NCBI GenBank assembly: GCA_947568835.1 | Contig: OX387603.1 | Span: 18,376,651-18,440,650, forward strand | Reading direction: 5' to 3' | DNA length: 64,000 nt | Source: Protonemura montana | Taxonomy: Eukaryota; Arthropoda; Insecta; Plecoptera; Nemouridae | Part shown: positions 1-56,839 of the stretch, in pieces | Position numbering within the stretch: the stretch's first letter is position 1 | Layout of the letters: every line of letters begins with the position of its first letter | Notes under the pieces: generated by a model | The model's database searches: none | What the model was told of the DNA's origin: nothing | Seen by the model: the letters and a program-made list of their open reading frames with translations, nothing else | Made by a program: the position numbers and the translations under genes

Positions 1-981
1 TGCTAAACATAGACCATGGAAAACTTGGTGTTTATCATAATTAATATCCAGGGGCAGGGTATTTGCTTGGATTTTAGAGTGTACTTTTTGGGACTTGGCT
101 ATTTTGAAGATAAATATTTCTGTTCTGTATTGTATTTGTTACCATGTTGTACCTTTTAAAGGCATGAGAAACCATCGATAATTTCCTTAATTGACGAATT
201 TCCCTTAATTTCCCTTAATTTCCTTAATTTCTTATGGGCGATTCAAGCCCAAAGTCTACAGAACGAATATAGAACAGTTTGGTTTTGAACAGAACATCGA
301 ATGAATCAATCTCAGCGTTCATTTGTAAGACGGGGCGACAAAAATAGATTTCCAAAATTGAAAAGTAAACGCCATCTTGTTATTACAGGAAAGATGTTCT
401 CAGCCTGAGTAGTATATTTAATTAACCCTCTGTAGGAACTAGATTAAGAAGTGTAAATGCCTCTTCTGAATGGATCTGAAACATTTTTCAGATACGCACA
501 AGACAGAAGACTAACCCCTTCTTGCTCGAGTGACGTGGTAGATTTTAAAAATAACCTCACAGTTCTTCATATAAATTTAGTTAAGGATCAAAACTACCGA
601 TGGCTCTGGCCGCCAATTATGAAGCCAAATACGAAAATACAAAAATACAATTTATGTATTCAACCAAAGTTCGTGACACGTACAAAAATAGCGAGACGAG
701 GCTTTGGCACGAGTGGCTGGAAGTTTTTTTTTTTAATATGATGCGGTGCTAGGTGATATATTGGAGTCTTGAGACTAAGAATTATTGAAATATTAATGTC
801 ACGCAATTAATAAAACAAACATTTGAGTGACAGTTGTATTAGAAAAGAGAATATGACAGTTGTATTACGCTAAATGTGTATTAGAGTATGTACGAATCAA
901 AATTCAGCGATTTTGGTACTTTAACTCAAGGTTGCTACGCTCATTTCTAGAAAATAGCTCTTATGCCGGTGTCAACGCCCT

Positions 982-1149
982 GGGGCCGGATAACCACAAT
1001 GAACAGTTTAAACGTTACCCCCATATAATTGGGGGTTAATTTGTTATTTCTATAGTTACAACTTCTGCAAATCTGGAAACACAGTCTGTGATTGGCAGAT
1101 CATCTTACTCCAGCTGGTAATTTAAGCTTTGCTTTGTGGATCAGACCCC
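982..1149. mobile_element. MITE-like element, family A copy 1
   Basis: 168 bp with imperfect terminal inverted repeats: GGGGCCGGATAACCACAATG at the left and GCTTTGTGGATCAGACCCC at the right. The same ends occur in the copy at 34207-34365. No coding capacity. Confidence 0.6.
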
Positions 1150-2400
1150 GAAGAATAATTTTGAAGACCTTGAATTTTCTTTTCCCGAATGAAAATCGAT
1201 TAAGTTTCACTCATACCGAGCAGTCCTTCAAACTAAACATCCTCCCGGTATCCACCATCCAAGAAACCCCTAAGGATCATTCAACCCATTCGTAAGTAGC
1301 AAGTGTGGAACCACAGGATTCCAGAAAACTATTTATTGACGGGAGAAGCTTACTTTTACTGGCCACGAACTTGACTCAGTGGAGCCACGAACAACACAAG
1401 GTATTTCAGGTGCATTTGGAATCGGCACGTCCACACCTCGTATATTGAAATGTTTAAAACCGCGCTGGAAGTAACCAGAATAGCGATCTTCAAAGACCAC
1501 ATCCAGAGAAACACACACACACACTCACTCTCACATTCGCTCTACCAACACATGCACACACGCAAAAACCTGCGACTATAAATAATATATGTTATTTTAC
1601 AATCGTATGTATAAACGTGAAAACGAATTTGATGCTGGTTCGCACCCTTATTTTGAATGGTGTTGGCTATGATAGAGTTTGGCGTAGGTTGGATGTGGCA
1701 TGAGTATACCTTTCCAAATAGAAGAAGGACCCCATACCTATAAACAGGCACGAATAATCTAAATATTTATTTCAATGAGAAAAGCAGAGATCTTGGATTT
1801 AACAGATATAATAAACAATTGGAGAAATTAGATAGAAGGGCATCTTTAGCGTTTTGTTGTATTTGAAATGTCTCTTAGAATTTGTAAGTGATTGTTAGAA
1901 ATGAATGAATGTCTAGGGTTATGTATTTAACTATGGGGACCCTGCGCCCTTAGCGGCAAAGGATCCTTTATTGGGATAACTCAAGAAATTTAATATTTTG
2001 TTGAAGGACAACATTTTTGGTCAAATTATAATTTGAATGTCTTAAAGTTTTCTAAAAGAAAATTGGTAAAATAATTGGATTTCTTTGTAAATTTAATAAC
2101 CCAGCCCTTTTACATTAACTAAACTCACGAAATTAGATTTAAATGGTTATAAAATATACAATAAAATCAATTTAACTGCCTCCAATGCCATGACAAGTCA
2201 ATCAAATTAAGGTCTGTATTTGTATTGAGTAAACTAACAAAGATTTTATTGCATTTTCTTTCCTTGAAAATAAGAGACAGTGTCGAGAATTTCCCTGAGA
2301 CTTATGATATCCAAAAATATCATAAAATACTCTACGTCAACATATGAAAAATCTGGTTTAAACAAATACACAAGGAATCAATTTTTGAGACGGCAGTATA

Positions 2401-2462
2401 GTGTTCATAATAATAAACTACCCCGCGCATTGCAAGCGTTTGCAATTTAAATAAGATTTCAA
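2401..2462. repeat. Dispersed repeat family R2, copy 1
   Basis: About 62 bp matching the right part of the hairpin element at 42316-42375. The left arm is missing here. Confidence 0.55.
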
Positions 2463-3739
2463 ATCCACAAGGTTCTTAGAATTACCAATTTTGTATCCGT
2501 TGAAGATAAATCAAAGATTATTAAAAAAAATAAATGGTACAAATCAACGAAGAGAATCTACCAAATCTACCAATTACGTAGCTCTAACTAAACTGATATC
2601 TTCCTAATTTCAAGATTTCAGAGCGACAAAAACTGAGATCGCTACCTTATGCACTGCAGCAAACATCGCTTATCCATAATAACCAACCAAAAAGCACCAT
2701 ACAATAAGCTCCTGGATTTCACGCACATAAAAATGCCAGAGCACAATTCCAGAGCAACCTTAGCACCAGTAATATCAAAGACACCAAGACAAATCGTCGA
2801 GAGGAATCCACTGAAAATACCCGTAGTCCCAGGGGAAGTCATTACCTTCACCACAAACTGTCACGATGACACCTACTAACGACATTCTAAAAATGAAATA
2901 CGACCGCTATCTTTACCGATAATTACAAAAGAATAAAATATATTTTTGACACTTACCGAATTCAAAAGAGCATTCTCATTTCGACAGATTTACTATTTTC
3001 AAAAGGTGGGCCGATAATATTCTTTTCCCAATTGTATGAATAGAGAGCATTCTTTAAAAGAAGCAATTTAAATATCTTTTGAAAAACCTTCGGTCAATTT
3101 GCCTATCAAATCTAAGTTATAGCTCCAGATATTAATTGTATAAGTCGTTACATCGTTTAAAAAAAAGCTAGAGCTGTTTGATCTCAAAGAAGGACGATAC
3201 CGAAACGATTTTCACTCAATTAAAAATAAGATATTAGCAATGGCAAAGAGATGTTCGCTGCTTAAAAAGGAGGCCAAGACGTCTGGCCAGGACGTCTATA
3301 GGTGCTTTGCTAGCGAGGGTCGCACTTGGTTACTGTACAAGAAACGGCAAAAGGGGCGGCAATTTTCCAACAACGCAAGGTGAAAGAAATTGTCGACCCA
3401 ATTCAAATAGATGCGCACACAATCACAGGATAAAACTAGCCGGAAAAAAACACGGCTGAAGGTACTTACACACAAGAAACGATTATAATCTGTCACTGTG
3501 AGGAAGAAATTGACACCGATGCTCTAATTCCTAGTCAATTTAACATTTCTCTCGTTCGAATACGAGCTGTTGATCGAATTGACCATCACCAACACATAAC
3601 TAATCATCACCAAACTCATTTCAAACACTATCCAACGAAAACCTAACGCACACGCTCACCAAAATCAAACCATTACAGACTAAAAACTAGCATAAGATGT
3701 TGAGTTAACTGTTTCAAGTGAGGAACTAATAGTTTTTGG

Positions 3740-4060
3740 AAGCCGCGAGTTTTATCGTGAGGGGGGCATGCGTACAGCGTTCACAGATTTTGGATGGTGT
3801 TTGGGTACGGATTTAGACTCAGTGGATGTTCATAGCAATAGCATGTCTCAAGTGAGAGCAAGAGGGCAAGAGGTACGCGTGAGGCGGTCGGGGGCGAAAC
3901 GCCGTTCCCCACCACAGGGGAAACCGGCGGGGAGCGGCGACGTCGAGCGTCGCAGGTGAAGAGGGGTGTGCTCGACGGCGACTAGACAGCCGGCGGCGTC
4001 GGCGTCGCCGTTTGACAGTCGACGAGCCGATAGAGAGATCGCAAGAGATTTTGTCGCGAG
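3740..4060. other. GC- and CpG-rich island
   Basis: Sharply richer in CG than its surroundings (many CGGCG, GTCGCCG, GACGTCGAGCG words). It could be a promoter or 5' exon of an unseen neighbouring gene. A 63-codon plus-strand frame crosses it without recognisable motifs. Confidence 0.45.
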
Positions 4061-7000
4061 ATGTGAGATGGGTGACGCTTTAAGGGTGTGGGTGGAAGGG
4101 TTTGGTTACACATAGGGGGTGAGATTTTAATAGTATCGTACATTTTGAAAGAACTTTGGTGGGAGCCTTTTAAGATTCGACGCACAATAGGTGGTAATCG
4201 TGGGGGAACTGGTGCAAAAGTCTATGAATAATTCGCTCAAGATAGTTGTTAACATCTTCTGATAATCAGTTTGAAGGCAATCAGCTAGAGAGCCGTCTCT
4301 TGTCGTCTACACCTAAATTTACCTGTGGACTTACGACAGTTTTAGCACGATCTTAATTGAAAGCGACAGACTCAAGTCTAGGCTGAATGACAACCGTGGC
4401 CTAAATATTTGGCATAGGCATGAATGGCAAATGAAATCCGACTAAAAATAACACTGGCGGTCCATTCAAATCTCAAAGTACTTCTAAGTTTTCTCTGAGC
4501 CTGGCACCTCCACCTTCATTAAGTACTTGTTCGAAAAGGAGTCTACCATTCTCCTGCTTGTAAATCACCATCAAAACGAAATAATGTTATGCACGACATC
4601 ACCTTTCAATAATTGAATTGCACTGCGACGATAATTGCTGTTGTTGACATGCGATAATGGATCAGCAGTCGAATAAATCTTCCGAATTGTCGGTAGACCG
4701 CCTCACAATGCACTGCTGCAATTCCTCCACACGCCTCCACAGTACGCCTTTGACATGCACCACTAGGGGGGTTGACAATGCCAGTGCACGAGCTCTCCAA
4801 GGTGTTGACTGATGAGCACTATCTATTAGTTGAGGTTAATAGGGGTGGCAACTTGCTGGCTTCCCTAATTTACACGTTATTTTAGTAAACATAGCTATAT
4901 TTTGCCATGCGTGTTAAATGCGTGCGGCCCAGCCCATGCAATAGCACGCGTCCACACATAGAATAACGTATTTTCTTGGTAAAATCTCCCCGACATTCGA
5001 AATGAGGGGTTGTAAGATTTTAAGCATTCGTCGCGGTGACTTGTTTAGGCTGCGAACACGTTTGTCTTCGTTGCCTGTTCTGGCAATCAGCGTTGAGACA
5101 GGAAGGGTAGTTTTTGTTTTACCCTAATGTTTTGCATACCACGCGCTCATTTCCCTCAAAATGCTCTTTGGGGGTGCACGCACAGCGAAATATTCTGATA
5201 ATTTACATTAAGGTGCAGCGTTACGACTTTGCCAGACCGAAAAGTTTATTTATGGGGGTTTCACGCATCAACCGACGACGCATAAAATAGCACGATAGCG
5301 ACATGCGTAAGGCAGGCGGGGGCGTGCGTGAAGAAATTTACGCGCTCTCTCAAAGCGGTTTTTCTTCGGTGGTAGTAAATAGATTTGCGGGAAGCGATTG
5401 ATCTATCTTGTTTAAGCTTTTGTGGCAAGTTCTCGTTTGTTAATAAATTAGAAGCCAATTCGTCCTGGAAACAGGTTGAAAGATGCTGGTTATAGAAAGG
5501 AGGCAAGTGGCGAATGGACTAGTGATAAATGAAGTCCATTTCGGTCAGGGATTTAGCAACGACAACCGCTCCTCAAAATTAATTTCGGCGGAATTCTTTT
5601 CTTTACCTTTGATATTGACTGTTTAGTTTCTGTTCTCTTTTGCCGGGGCTGAAGATGAACAAGTATTTCTAGGAAAATTAATGTATTTAGTAAGTGACAA
5701 GTACCATACGTACGTATACATGGTTTCAATACCTGTGTCCTGATAGATTGTCCGCGTTTCTGAGAAAGTACACGCCTTAGCGACAAAAAAAGGAAATTTT
5801 ACCGCCTATTTTGTTTTCACAATAACGAGGAAAGTGGATGCGTGGTGGTTTTCATTCATAAGATTTCAGAATGAATGAGTATAAAAAGGCACAATAGAAA
5901 TGTGGATTCGGTTCAGAGATGGTAAATTACTTCGTACAATGCATGCATTACCGCAGTCTCTCTCTCCCTCCCAATGAGTGTGTGCAATTTTAAATAACAC
6001 TCTTCAAATTAATTCATGACCATGTTATGATCTTGTAACGTACCACCTATTTACCGACGACATAAACGTCGGTTTACAAATTCGAACAGCTCGCTCACTC
6101 AACGGAACATCCCCAGATACATAAATCAATGCAGTTGTAGATTACTGCAGCTGACTTTTTCTGGACAACAGAAAGATTTTTTATTTTTTTTTTAGTGACT
6201 TCAGGGTGGTACTTGTTATATGATGTTGTAGAAGAAGAGAAAAAAACGTATTAAACTCTTCTAGTGATGGTGAAGGCGATGTATTTAAAAATAACTTAGC
6301 AGACTATCTGCAGTTTTAGTGAGTCTGCTTTCACTTGAAATGGGGCCCACAACACCCAAATGTACACTAAACTTACACGATTTTAAAGGGTTGAAACAGC
6401 AACGTATTTCAACACAGTGTAATACATCTGTGTTTAATGCTACTGACTGATATGGTTAGGTTAAAACTAAAAAGTGACCGTCATTGGCATTGAACTATTA
6501 GAAATCTAGTTATTTAGCACATTTCCCATCACTTCAGTTAGTAACATATCATTCAGTAACTCCGACATTTGTTTGAGCTATATTTTCAGGAGCATGGCTG
6601 TAGTACAATTCAAGTGCACATACCTCTTTCAGTCGCCAAATGACAGCAGATTGCTCCGATTGCTTGATGAAAAAAATATTCCTGCATTGACACAAACTAA
6701 ACAGAACACTGTCGCTATAACCCACAATAATTATTCGTTATTTCGTCGCAGCACAGATGCGATACTTGTTGTGTTCAGTGATGTTTTATTTCGTAACGGT
6801 TCGTTTGAATAAAAATTCGGAGCATTAAGTCTGTTCTCGACCGGCGAGTTTAACTCAACAACTGGCCATAGAGAGCAGCATTTGTCACAGACATTTGAAC
6901 CCTGTTCTCCCTTGTCGTCACATTGTCTGTCAAGGTCAGAAGCATGCCGACTGGTAATTTTGTGTTTACATTGTTCAGATATTATGTTAGCTAACATTGA

Positions 7001-8274
7001 TTAATGTATCGTGTTTCATATATTGCACATACAGTTCATTCAACTATTGTGACCTGCTATATACTGCCTACATGTCTGACCGCTACAGTTTAATTACTGG
7101 CATTTTTTTACTACAAAGGTTTTTTATGGAATTGACCAAATTTGTATCGAAATTTTACGTATTTAGCCTAAAACTTGTCAACTCTCATCAAATAAAACGA
7201 ATAAGTTTGTAGGGCATTTGTAGGTATTCCAACCCGAATCCCTACCATTGACTGCCTTTGTTGCTAGTCCCTATTAGCCAATTACTTTCATTGTTTTGTC
7301 TGCTGGCCCTATTGTTGTTACAGCAAGCTGAAGCGCTGGCTCTGAAAAGGTGACACACTTCGACCGATTGCTAGAAACAGATACGCCTCTCAAAGTGCTT
7401 ATTGTTTTCAAAAGCGCCGATACAAAATCCTGCACAAGCTTTTCAAATTCAACTTTGACAGACAACATTTTACTTTAGAACTTTAGTGTGGTTGCAGTTG
7501 CAGCTGCTCTTTTTGAAATATTCTGTTTTGGAAATGGCCTAAACGTGTGGCTTACCGCATATGCTTTCTGGCGTCTTGTAGTTACTGCTGAAATACGCTA
7601 ATTGTGTGTCAAAACTAAATGCATTCTCCTAATCGACTACGTTTCTGTTGGGCCCCTCAATGTAGAAAGGGTTATGATTTTTTCGTTGATAATGGATGCT
7701 AGTGGGTGTTAGATCAAGGAAAACCACAAACAGAATCGAGCCCAGGGACCTTAAATAAATTTTAAATAAACGAGTTCTATACCCATAAAATGATACCATC
7801 ATAGTACAACAGAGAAAAATATTGTGTGCTCTTCGGCTGAGATTGCACGGGTATATGCACAACCATGTAAGCACATTTCGGTGACGTTTCTCATCAAATC
7901 CAACCAATCATTTCCGCTTGCAAGCATGCACAGATTATTGTCATTTGATTCGAGAACACGTCAAGTAATTCAGGTAAAAATTCATTCTCTATAATGAGAT
8001 GGGTAATAGTTAGTATGTATGTATGTATCCGGTCAGCGAGTTTCATTTTATCCCAAGGGAAATTATTGAAATCTGCGAAATAAAAGTAGTGAGTGGTTAG
8101 GTGATTACAGCCTTGGTTCCATTTCGTCCAAATGACGACATGATCTAGAGAAATATATCACATTCATAATTTAGAAACAGTCCCATAAAAATGTTTGCAG
8201 TAATTTATTTTAAGACACCCCAAATGTCGACCTCTAAATTCAGTGGATCAACCCCTAATTTTACCAAATAGTTT

Positions 8275-8600
8275 GGCGCGTTGGAAACAAGTTAAGCAAC
8301 ACAGTGTTGGGCCAGGTACTGGAAGGGGGACCATCATACACATGGCCAGTTCTGTTTGAAAGATAAGTTGGAGGGTTCCTCGACTGTATGGATTTGTGGT
8401 GAAATCCTTAAACCGCTGATCCCCTTTATGCTTTTTAATAGGAGTAGGCTAAGTGCCGGTACCGGATTACCCTTCCTCTCTTCTAGGCTTTATAAGGTTC
8501 ATTATCACCCAACCATTCACAGACGCCATTAGACCAGAGCCACGGACCAGTTGTTAAAACTGTGCGTCGTTAAACACTACAAATCAATCAATCTAAATAT
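8275..8600 (+). mobile_element. 5S-rRNA-derived SINE, copy 1
   Basis: The head AAGTTAAGCAACACAGTGTT, then GGGCCAGGTACTGGAAGGGGGACC, mimics the internal promoter half of 5S rRNA (family SINE3 type). The body shares GCCGGYACCGGAT, the CTAG-rich stretch and a GTTCATYATC block with the copies near 24.5 and 36.1 kb. The end is GTGCGTCGTTAAAC followed by an AATCAATC tail. Lies downstream of Ino80. Confidence 0.78.
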
Positions 8601-10442
8601 TTCACTGCTATCTATAGAAGACCTCAAAAAGTTAAACAAAATAGATTATCCAATAAGTTTTTCCGAGTAAGTCTACCAAACGACAATTGATTTTCCCACT
8701 GTTTCTTCGGTCGAAATCGATTTAAGTGCAGCTAAAGGGAAAGAAGCACGTAAGATTCGGGACACAAATCAGAACAGGATGTGGTTACGTTCTAGCATGA
8801 GACATACGCTGGTATAAAATTATGAAAAATACAATACTTACTTAATGTTTATCGTAGCTGGTGAGTCATAGCTGACGACTTGGCTGTCATCTTACCTTAG
8901 CTGTCAACGGTACCTGGTACCATGTTCCCACGGCTTCGAGTCTTGAGATTTGTGACACGAGTTTGAGGTAGAATAGGTTATTCGCTGCTCGCAATAGTGG
9001 ATTCTACGATTGATATAATATTCTACTGATGTCCAAGGATAAAAAATGCGTCAAAGCTTTTCATGGGTCCGACCCATGCGAGAGGACGAGGACGGTTGCA
9101 TTCTTTTGCATAAACTTGGAAGGAAATGTTTGATTCTGTACAGAATGCGTTGTCAATTCTATCCTGATTATTTATTTTATTGATTTCAGGTAACTAAAAT
9201 AATAAGTGCGCTCTAATTATTCAAAACACTGTCAAAAGTTACAGTCACAGGTAACTAGGCAAATGTAAAAAATAACCAGGCTTCGCGCACGCTCTAAATC
9301 ACGTTGAAGGATGAGCACTAATTTGTCTTTAAAATTCAATGAGAACACAACATATTGCTTAAATATGGCAAAAATAGTGAAAAAAACGTCTAATAAGTGT
9401 GAACAGAACTGGTATGCGAAAAATTGAGGATCTATACGTTTCAGGCATGGCACATCTCAATGCGATAAACATTTTTGCAAAAGTTGGTTATGTTTTGGTA
9501 ATTACTCAAGCATTCATTAAGTTTGGAAATTTTGCAATTTATTTAGTTTTTTTTTCGAAAAAAATCGATAAAGAAATCCTGTCGGTTGTTTTTAAAACTA
9601 AGCACACAGAATTCCACAGGTCTCGAAGGTGTCCTGAAAGTTTCATAGTGACCGGTCCAGGCGGTAATTGGTGAGTAGGAAATCGAACAAACACATAAAA
9701 AGAGCACCCATATTTTGTTTGCATTATCGAATTGAGTCTTCACAACTAACATACAAATCAAACGGAGTTGACGACGGATCGACGGAGCTGGAAAAGGAGA
9801 ATCGGGCAAACAAACTTACAAAGAATATGTAAAAAAAATGAACTACGAGTTTATTACGAAGATGGATACTTGAATATCAGTTTCATGTGATTCGATAAGG
9901 TTCACTGAATAAGTATATACACACACACAAACTACAACGCAAATATAATATTTATATAAAACTGTAAAGGGGTTTCGTTTTCTGGCACTTTTTCGATGGA
10001 TTGTTAGATTGGCCTATATATACTCGATTTCAGTTTGAGATGAAAAAAGGGTTTCACTCCCTCGCAGAGCCCATTGTTGCCAGAAATAAAATTTGCTACC
10101 CGACGATAGCAACAGTGGACCTTTTTGAATGTGCAAACCCTCTTTCATTTCACAATCAGACCGAGTGTAGGGGTTTCGTTGTTGCTGCTGCATCTAGTGT
10201 ATTGCTCAAGTGGCAGTCACATTTGGTCAATTACACGAACAACGGGTATTTAAATTCAGTTTTAAATAAAATGCAGTAAAAAGAAATACACATAAATAGA
10301 AAAAAATTTGATTTTTGAAGAAAACTCCTAGGAAAACTACGATCGACTATGATGTAACTGTTGTCTGCGTTGTCTTAATTCCATTCTAGCCCCGAGCCTC
10401 TAAAAGCAGAGAAAACAGACCATGAGTCCGGTGATATATTAA

Positions 10443-10448
10443 TTTATT
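10443..10448 (-). terminator. Possible Ino80 poly(A) signal
   Basis: AATAAA on the minus strand, about 350 bases past the Ino80 stop codon. It is the first well-placed canonical hexamer I see if the 3' UTR is unspliced. Such hexamers are common in AT-rich DNA, so this is tentative. Confidence 0.35.
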
Positions 10449-10800
10449 GTACATTGAGATCGGTTTGCTGAATAAAGAGATGAATGTCTAAACATGGAAC
10501 AGCTTACAAAATCGCTGCCGCTGTTTCAACATCCCTACAATATGTAATTCGCTTTTCGGGAGCCAAACAGTTTTGTATAGGGTCTGTTTTACGGTGAACG
10601 TGATAAACAACTCAAGATCTTAAAACGCTATTGGGGTATGATAATTAAACCACATATTAAACATTCAGTTGCGATCAATACTACACAGAGAGCACACCAT
10701 AAACAAATCGACGCCATTAAGCTGGAGCACATCGTCAAATCGTTGCGTCGTCAAATATCACAATGCTAACAAATCGTTGTCTATGCCCGTACTTACCGGA

Positions 10801-53756
<42,956 letters not shown>

Positions 53757-54283
53757 CGCATAAATTAAGGGAAATTTATGAAAATGCTGGCTATAAAGAA
53801 GGTTACTGTGTGATCAGCTACCACCACTTCCGCAGGCAACTACGGCATTGCTTGGTTAACCCTATCCAGAAGGGGGCAAGCTCAAAATAAATTGAATATA
53901 TTAAGATCACATTGCTGTTAAATCTTCAGAAACTTTCCCACAAAGTCTAGGTTATGAATGAAAAGTGAAGTAAAAATCAGTAATACGCTCGCAAATATCA
54001 AGTCAGGTTATTGGCACCAGAACCCGAAAATATAGTCGATAGATATCACCAAGACTTGAGAAGTTAATAAACAACAAGAAATTAGATAAATTTGAAAACC
54101 AAGAAATACATACACATTCCTGTTATAAATGTATATCGCACATGTTTCGTTAATTTCAGTCCTAGTGCTATAGATACGACACAACGGCGATGCACATTTT
54201 CCACTCGCCAGAAATGGTTTGATTCTAAAGGAAAAAGGGGACATCTCATTATTATTTGGCCGCATCAAGGAGAACAGCTGCGC

Positions 54284-54348
54284 TGCCATCTTTTAGCACT
54301 AGAGGCTTCACACCCGCAGCTGCCGGGAGAATCCTACGTTCCTATTGG
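54284..54348 (-). promoter_or_regulatory. Candidate Ino80 promoter (CCAAT box and YY1-like motif)
   Basis: On the minus strand, CCAAT (54348-54344) lies about 50 bases upstream of AAGATGGCAGC (54292 downward), which matches the YY1 core AAnATGGC often found just after transcription starts. This is 530-590 bases upstream of the Ino80 ATG and points toward it. A 94-codon frame starts at the ATG of this motif (54289-54008, minus). It could be an upstream ORF or an alternative first exon, but I do not recognise it. Confidence 0.35.
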
Positions 54349-55814
54349 TCAATAAAGTTTAAGATCATGGTCACCACCAAACGAAAGAAATATTTACTTT
54401 TTTTTCTCAAACTTTCATAAAGCATCGACAACCAAACGATGCCAAAATTTCTAGCCTGTACATATAAAATTTTATATTTCACCATTTTCAACTTAAATAA
54501 AATAGCATTAATATCCGAAAAAAAGAACAGGTTGAAAGCCGACTTTGTGCAGAGGGTGGTAATGGTTTCACCGCTCGATAAATTATCATGACGTAGTCGC
54601 CAAACATTAACCGCTAACTTCAATTCTTTAATATCTGATAATTGTATTTAAATGTTAGGATAAAATATGAACGTAATGTTACGAAATGCATTAAAGTAAA
54701 CCCCAGCAAGTGGGCCCTACCATAAGAAATAAAAATATTTATATATGTGAAGTATTAAACACTGATTAAATGCAATTAATACATTTTTTAAATTTTCTGT
54801 GCAAGTGAATTTTTCAATTGTTTGCATCAATGAATTTTAGCAATTTCACTAGACGATTAGATCTTATCCACCACCCATAAAACTATGCACACAATAAGAA
54901 TGCTGATCAAAAATTTGATTGTGTCACTATCATCAGTGGAGTAAACAAGTTTGTCTTTACTTTGTTGTTTCTCAAGCCAATCAAACATGTAAGTGCCTTA
55001 ATTCTGTTTCTTTCTGTAATCTGCTGGTATTCCATTTCTATTTTAGGTCGGTTTATTATGCATTAGTAGAATCACATATTTTGTGTGACTTATGGGCATT
55101 ATGGGCATCATTGAAAAAAATATATATAAATATCTACACATATAACTTTCATTTGTCAAATTAGTTCTGAAAAAAAAATTAATTAATAACTAACTTTTTA
55201 ATAATTATCATTTTCTGCCAGCAAGCAAACTATATATTGTATTCATTTGTTTTTATTTTTCTCTTACAAATATACATTTCATGGAATGTGTTTTTACAAC
55301 CATAGTCCATAGACCAACAAATAGTTATAATTATGAGTGCATAAACATCTAATATATAATTAAAAATATAACTACGCAAAATATATTTGCTAGGAACACA
55401 TAATTGTAAGGAACAAATCTTATTTTATTTATTTTATTTAATTTTGTTCCTACAATTAGTTACATTAATTAGTAGGTACTAGGAACTTACTGAACTATCA
55501 GACTGAACATAGAACCAAAGGGCTGACAATTGCCAAATTTAGAGATTTAATTTCTAACCATAGTTGATTCCCATAGTTAGTTAGTAACTAATATTATATT
55601 TTACTATTATTAACAGTTCCTTACCACGTACCATACCATGTACAATTGTAAGATGAAAAATAAATATAAAATATAAAATATAAAATATATGCCTACAGAA
55701 TACTTCTTCAGTTTTATTTTAACGACAATCATCTGATTATGGTGAGTTTAACGATTTTGCTCTGTTGGAATTGCCTGCTGGTCTGAAAATGGATCTAGAA
55801 AGTTGATGTTTTGA

Positions 55815-55965
55815 TGTTTGATCAGCGTTGGCGCCGACATTCTTAAGCTGATAAAACGTTGGCTTTTAAGGTCCTTTTTAGGATTAGGAGGCAATCTCAA
55901 CAGAGCCTTTAAAAGTTTAAACACAACACCTACGGCTCTGAACCACTTTGCCAATCTGATTTTCA
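55815..55965. repeat. Dispersed repeat family R3, copy 2
   Basis: Second copy of R3, in the divergent intergenic region, more diverged in its middle. Same orientation as copy 1. Confidence 0.65.
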
Positions 55966-56639
55966 GATTCTAAATTCCACTACAGAAATAAAAGCAAGAT
56001 TAAGATATAAGAACCAATTCTTAATCCCTCCTCACATTAACAAACATAGAAAACAATTACCTACGGGAGTAAAATGTTCCTGTTTTCTTAAACATGTTAT
56101 ATCGTGTACCTTTATTTTTATAATTAAATAGTTTGTTATTAAATTATGTTAATGTTTTTGCTAAAATAATTGTACCGGTCTCTGATTGTTTTGAAGATGT
56201 CTTGTAGGTAGTGTACAAGAATGTGTAAATATGAATAATTTATTTCAATTTTAAATTATAGCAGGAACATTCGATGATTTTCTTGGACATTGTAACAAAT
56301 ATATTATTTTGTCTAGATCATTGCTTTGCTTTGCATTTTTTGTTGTTATATTTGCACTGAATAACATTACTTTTGTGATAATTTGAGCATGGAATTGGAT
56401 TTTTTTTATCATTTTCAATAATTGTTTTTAATTGAATCAACTCCACGATTTTAGCAAGGTCAATTACTATTACTAGATGGTCTCTGATTATATTGACTAA
56501 TTGGATGCATATTTTGATTTAATCTAAAGAAAATATACTAGCTTGATTGTAGGGTAGCGGTAAATGTATGTTTAAAGCAATTTGTGACAACTTGCAAAGA
56601 AAAAAATTGTAAAGAACAATCAAATTTAAAAGTTGTTCT

Positions 56640-56839
56640 TGACGAAGACCCTGGCGCTACCTACTCGTCATTTCCTGTTGAATCCACCGCTATTCCGTTT
56701 CCCGTGAAGTCCCCGCCTTCCACTCTTTCCGTTGCTGAATGTTCTGTAGGGAGGTCGGCTAGTTGTTAGGGAAATCTTTAAATTGTTTTTTGTGCATTTC
56801 TCATTGCAATCAATTGAATACGCCCGATACGAATACGAG
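56640..56839 (+). other. Candidate 5' UTR exon of the SR factor
   Basis: A locally GC- and pyrimidine-richer block in very AT-rich surroundings, ending in ACGAG/GTGAGT at 56839/56840, a strong donor. It could pair with the acceptor at 57381 just before the SR factor ATG. The 5' limit is a guess. A 61-codon frame here has no recognisable product. Confidence 0.4.

Larger units (their letters stand above)
1..10440. other. Region downstream of Ino80, no supported gene
   Basis: AT-rich sequence with a MITE-like copy (982-1149), half a dispersed repeat (2401-2462), a GC-rich island (3740-4060), a SINE (8275-8600) and small AC and GTAT repeats. No open frame here shows a family motif plus splice sites, so I call no gene. 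Confidence 0.6.

Noticed and set aside
2649-2879. 76-codon plus-strand frame (MHCSKHRLS...)
   Set aside because: Suggests a retroelement-like fragment at first sight, but no motif or partner frame supports this.
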